Assembly: GCA_031290315.1 (NCBI GenBank)
Contig: JAITNS010000016.1
Location: 1 to 7,998 of the forward strand
DNA length: 7,998 nt
Reading direction: 5' to 3'
Origin: Puniceicoccales bacterium
GTDB lineage: Bacteria > Verrucomicrobiota > Verrucomicrobiia > Opitutales > LL51
Part shown: positions 6,051 to 7,998 of the stretch, piece after piece
How positions within the stretch are numbered: position 1 is the stretch's first letter
Layout of the letters: the number at the start of each line of letters is the position of its first letter
Notes under the pieces: generated by a model
What the model saw: only the letters and a program-made list of their open reading frames with translations
What the model was told of the DNA's origin: nothing
Database searches by the model: none
Translations under genes and position numbers: made by a program

Positions 6051-7460
6051 TTACTTGCTCATGGAATGTATAGCCATTGTACGGATCCAATCTTTTCTGG
6101 GTTGTGTAAATTGCGGGCCACTATATACTGCAAAAACCTTATAGGAACTGCCACCATCGTTTTGCGTTATCACTAAGCCGCCACTAAATCCGCCACCTGC
6201 CTTGCAGTAAGAATCGCTTGCCCCGTTCTGTTGGCTTATTTTAAAGAGCTTCAGATCTTCATCCTTTATTTCGGCTTCATCTGTTATCTCTTTTCCAGCA
6301 TCATCGCGAAATTTACAATTACACCCAGAAACTTCATCAAAATCTCCAATAGTTTTGTGTATTCCTTGTAAGTTGATCGCTTTTTTTGTATTCCAACCAA
6401 GCGTTTTTAAGAAAGCTTGTCTTTCTGCGAGCTTACCTGATCGTACATGAACTTCCAATGGTGGGAAGTTGGTATCCTCTGGCTGGTCTGATTGTACAAG
6501 AACGACCAATGGAGAAAAGTTGGTATCCTCTGGCTGGTCTGATTGTACATGAGTTTCCAATGGTGGGAAGTGGATATAATCTGGCTGGCACACTCCTGTC
6601 ATACCATATCCTATAACGATAAATGGCTGCTTACTAAAAAGCTCGGTATGATGAATCAAGTCTTCTTCTATCAGATTAGTGTCTAGATCCGAATCCATAA
6701 CCTGTGGCTGGCTTAACGGAATTCCAGAGACAACTTCCCCTCCGAAAGTTACTGAAGTTGCTAATATCATTATACAAAAATCCCTTCTGTTTTCTTTGCC
6801 ATCAACAACCTCCACAAGATTATATACATCAGTCACAGCAATAGCTTCTCTTGAACTAATAGTTTCTTGATGATCCTCCAATGTATTAATTAAAGCAATT
6901 TCATCTTCACTTTGCTCACACTGCGGCGTTATACTAAGATGAACTGTTTCTTCAAGATAACTTCCTTCACTACTTTTCGAATGCATTGCAATCAATTGGT
7001 CATTTTGTGTCACCGTATTTGCCGAAGAATCGCCATAAGTGCGATTTGCATGTTCAATTCCTGAGCAATGTTGGCATGTGAGAACCACTCGCCCTTTGAG
7101 GTCAGAAATTCCAACATCGATCAGCGTCCCAGTACCAATGTAAGGAAAGCATAATTCATCTTGTTTTTTTATCATATTAATGCGAACAACATTTTTGGTG
7201 AAGTCTTGAAAAGATGAAGACCAAGCACGAGTGACATCCTCTGGCTTAAAAATATCCTCAACAAAAATTTCTCTCGCTTGAAGCCAAGCGCCGCAATCTG
7301 AATCATCGCATTGAGGTATGTCTGCTATTGCTACCAAAGCCTCGCTTATTTCCCGCAATTTTTCTATGTGATCATCCGCAGCTGCTCCAAATAAGAAAGC
7401 ATTGGAAGTAATCCCACATAATAAACTTAAACTAATTATTTTTAACTTTTGTGTTACCAT
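6051..7460 (-). CDS. Secreted trypsin-like (S1-type) serine protease homologue with internal repeats
   Basis: A 469-residue protein with a signal peptide: Lys5/Lys7, a hydrophobic stretch to about residue 24, and a likely signal peptidase I cut near FGAA-ADD (25-30), so it should be exported. Chymotrypsin-fold marks are GTGTLID at 110-116, VVLTCQHC at 125-132 (catalytic His131, in place of TAAHC), RRDFCIMIL at 225-233 (candidate Asp227), VIGYGMTG at 282-289 and GGGFSGGLV at 422-430 (candidate Ser426). The residue before the serine is Phe, not the usual Asp of GDSGG. Between Asp and Ser lie three 17-residue repeats starting at Pro300, Pro317 and Pro334, two containing VQSDQPEDTN. Many cysteines suggest disulfides, which fits export. 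There is no Shine-Dalgarno sequence. The gene is convergent with ispG and divergent from lpxD. Substrate is unknown; activity is plausible but not certain. Confidence 0.8.
   Translation of the reverse strand: MVTQKLKIISLSLLCGITSNAFLFGAAADDHIEKLREISEALVAIADIPQCDDSDCGAWLQAREIFVEDIFKPEDVTRAWSSSFQDFTKNVVRINMIKKQDELCFPYIGTGTLIDVGISDLKGRVVLTCQHCSGIEHANRTYGDSSANTVTQNDQLIAMHSKSSEGSYLEETVHLSITPQCEQSEDEIALINTLEDHQETISSREAIAVTDVYNLVEVVDGKENRRDFCIMILATSVTFGGEVVSGIPLSQPQVMDSDLDTNLIEEDLIHHTELFSKQPFIVIGYGMTGVCQPDYIHFPPLETHVQSDQPEDTNFSPLVVLVQSDQPEDTNFPPLEVHVRSGKLAERQAFLKTLGWNTKKAINLQGIHKTIGDFDEVSGCNCKFRDDAGKEITDEAEIKDEDLKLFKISQQNGASDSYCKAGGGFSGGLVITQNDGGSSYKVFAVYSGPQFTQPRKDWIRTMAIHSMSK
6436..6588 (-). repeat. 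51-bp in-frame tandem repeats in the protease gene
   Basis: The marker CCAATGG recurs (plus strand) at 6455, 6506 and 6557, an exact 51-base period encoding 17 residues. A 33-base stretch is identical at 6466-6498 and 6517-6549; the third unit is diverged. The repeats encode the acidic, proline-containing segments around residues 300-350. Near-identity of two units suggests recent expansion by slippage or unequal crossover, with the length preserved in frame. Confidence 0.88.
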
Positions 7461-7532
7461 GAAATAATTTATCGCATATTATTGAATCAATTGCAAGCAT
7501 AAATTTAATAAATCTTCATTTCTCTATTTTCA

Positions 7533-7548
7533 TTGACACACATTTGTA
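7533..7548 (+). promoter_or_regulatory. Candidate promoter element upstream of lpxD
   Basis: A perfect TTGACA (7533-7538) lies 28 bases before the lpxD ATG, but no good -10 sits 16-18 bases on. The same bases read TTGACACACATTTGTA, similar to the sigma-54 pattern TTGGCAC-N4-TTGCA with correct spacing. However, one base of each diagnostic doublet is wrong (GA for GG, GT for GC). Either reading is tentative. Confidence 0.25.
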
Positions 7549-7566
7549 GCAAGAAATGCTTTTAGT

Positions 7567-7998
7567 ATGCAATTTCAGTTTTCAGTTGAAGAGCTTCGGA
7601 ATATGGTTCATCCGCAATGTATTTTTGGGCATTTTAACGGAACTATCTCTAATATTGCGAGTCTCCAAGGAGCAAAAGAAGGTTCTTTGTCTTTTCTTGC
7701 CAACCCTCAATATACCACTGATGTCGCAGAATCTAAGGCATCGCTCCTATTGTTGCCGAAAGATTTTAAATTTTTCCCCCACGACAATCAAATTATCTTT
7801 TTTTGCGAAGATCCATCAATTGCTCTCGCTAAAATTTGCCAACATATCGAAACCATTTATACGGATGCAACGACTTTCACTATACATCCTTCCGCCATTA
7901 TTCACCCTAGCGCTCAAATCGCATCCAATGTTTCGATTGGGATGCATGTAGTTATTGAAGAAGATGTGAAAATTAATCAAAATACAATAATAGGAGCG
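7567..7998 (+). CDS. lpxD: UDP-3-O-(3-hydroxyacyl)glucosamine N-acyltransferase, N-terminal part
   Basis: Open frame of 144 codons with no stop before the window end, so the gene is partial at its 3' side. LpxD adds the N-linked hydroxyacyl chain in the third step of lipid A synthesis, using acyl-ACP, in the cytoplasm. Residues about 1-100 are the uridine-binding domain, with GTISNIASLQGAKEGSLSFL at 26-45 and NPQY following, a strong family signature. From about 109, hexapeptide repeats of the left-handed beta-helix begin (IHPSAIIHPSAQIASNVSIG, then VVIEEDVKI). The catalytic histidine would lie beyond the window. ATG 7567 gives the usual short lead-in; the overlapping frame opening at 7556 is out of frame and spurious. 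No clear Shine-Dalgarno sequence precedes it. It diverges from the protease gene, sharing a 106-bp intergenic region. Confidence 0.9.
   Translation, partial: MQFQFSVEELRNMVHPQCIFGHFNGTISNIASLQGAKEGSLSFLANPQYTTDVAESKASLLLLPKDFKFFPHDNQIIFFCEDPSIALAKICQHIETIYTDATTFTIHPSAIIHPSAQIASNVSIGMHVVIEEDVKINQNTIIGA

Noticed and set aside
6436..6588. Possible CRISPR-like array
   Set aside because: The repeats are contiguous with a 51-bp period, lack unique spacers and lie in frame inside a coding gene.
6583..6598. CTGGCACACTCCTGTC as a sigma-54 site
   Set aside because: It has the GG doublet but not the GC doublet, and it lies inside the protease coding region on the antisense strand with no gene downstream to serve.
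6386..6616. Plus-strand frame with repeated LIVHE/WYPLAG-like segments
   Set aside because: It is the antisense image of the 51-bp repeats in the protease gene, whose minus-strand frame has a signal peptide and protease motifs.
7556..7951. Plus-strand 131-codon frame starting at ATG 7556
   Set aside because: It is out of frame with the lpxD reading from 7567, which shows clear LpxD motifs and stays open to the window end.

Overview
The window is AT-rich bacterial chromosome with normal housekeeping genes. An lpxD gene for lipid A marks a Gram-negative outer membrane, murF marks peptidoglycan, and ispG marks the MEP isoprenoid pathway. SerS, IspG and MurF read to me like the Verrucomicrobiota/Bacteroidota/Chlamydiota side of the tree, perhaps an AT-rich Opitutae/Puniceicoccales-like lineage. 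That placement comes from memory of family sequences and is an inference. None of the six genes has a purine-rich Shine-Dalgarno sequence at the usual distance.

Layout: 1-291 is a GC-rich chain of hairpins (copy A, cut by the window start). 362-1636 is serS. 1615-1866 is a tandem duplication of the serS tail plus its terminator. 1910-3175 is rpoN (sigma-54), overlapping by 4 bases murF at 3172-4509. 4487-4790 is copy B of the hairpin chain, in inverted orientation; it supplies the last codons and stop of murF. 4851-5942 is ispG, ending in a long hairpin. 6051-7460 (minus) is a secreted trypsin-like protease with in-frame 51-bp repeats. 7567-7998 (plus) is the N-terminal part of lpxD, running off the window.

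The genes are not one pathway. rpoN-murF look translationally coupled; serS is closed off by its own terminators; ispG is separated from murF by the repeat; the protease is convergent with ispG and divergent from lpxD. MurF and LpxD both serve the envelope, and IspG feeds the polyprenyl carrier used by both pathways.

The most unusual content is the hairpin-chain element. Two inverted copies each hold seven or eight consecutive near-perfect palindromes, mostly with 3-nt loops. One half of the element is almost identical between copies. In the other half the arms have changed extensively but nearly always in compensated pairs, one whole hairpin is present in only one copy, and one hairpin type sits at different positions in the two copies. 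This fits a modular palindromic mobile or structural repeat under strong pressure to keep pairing.
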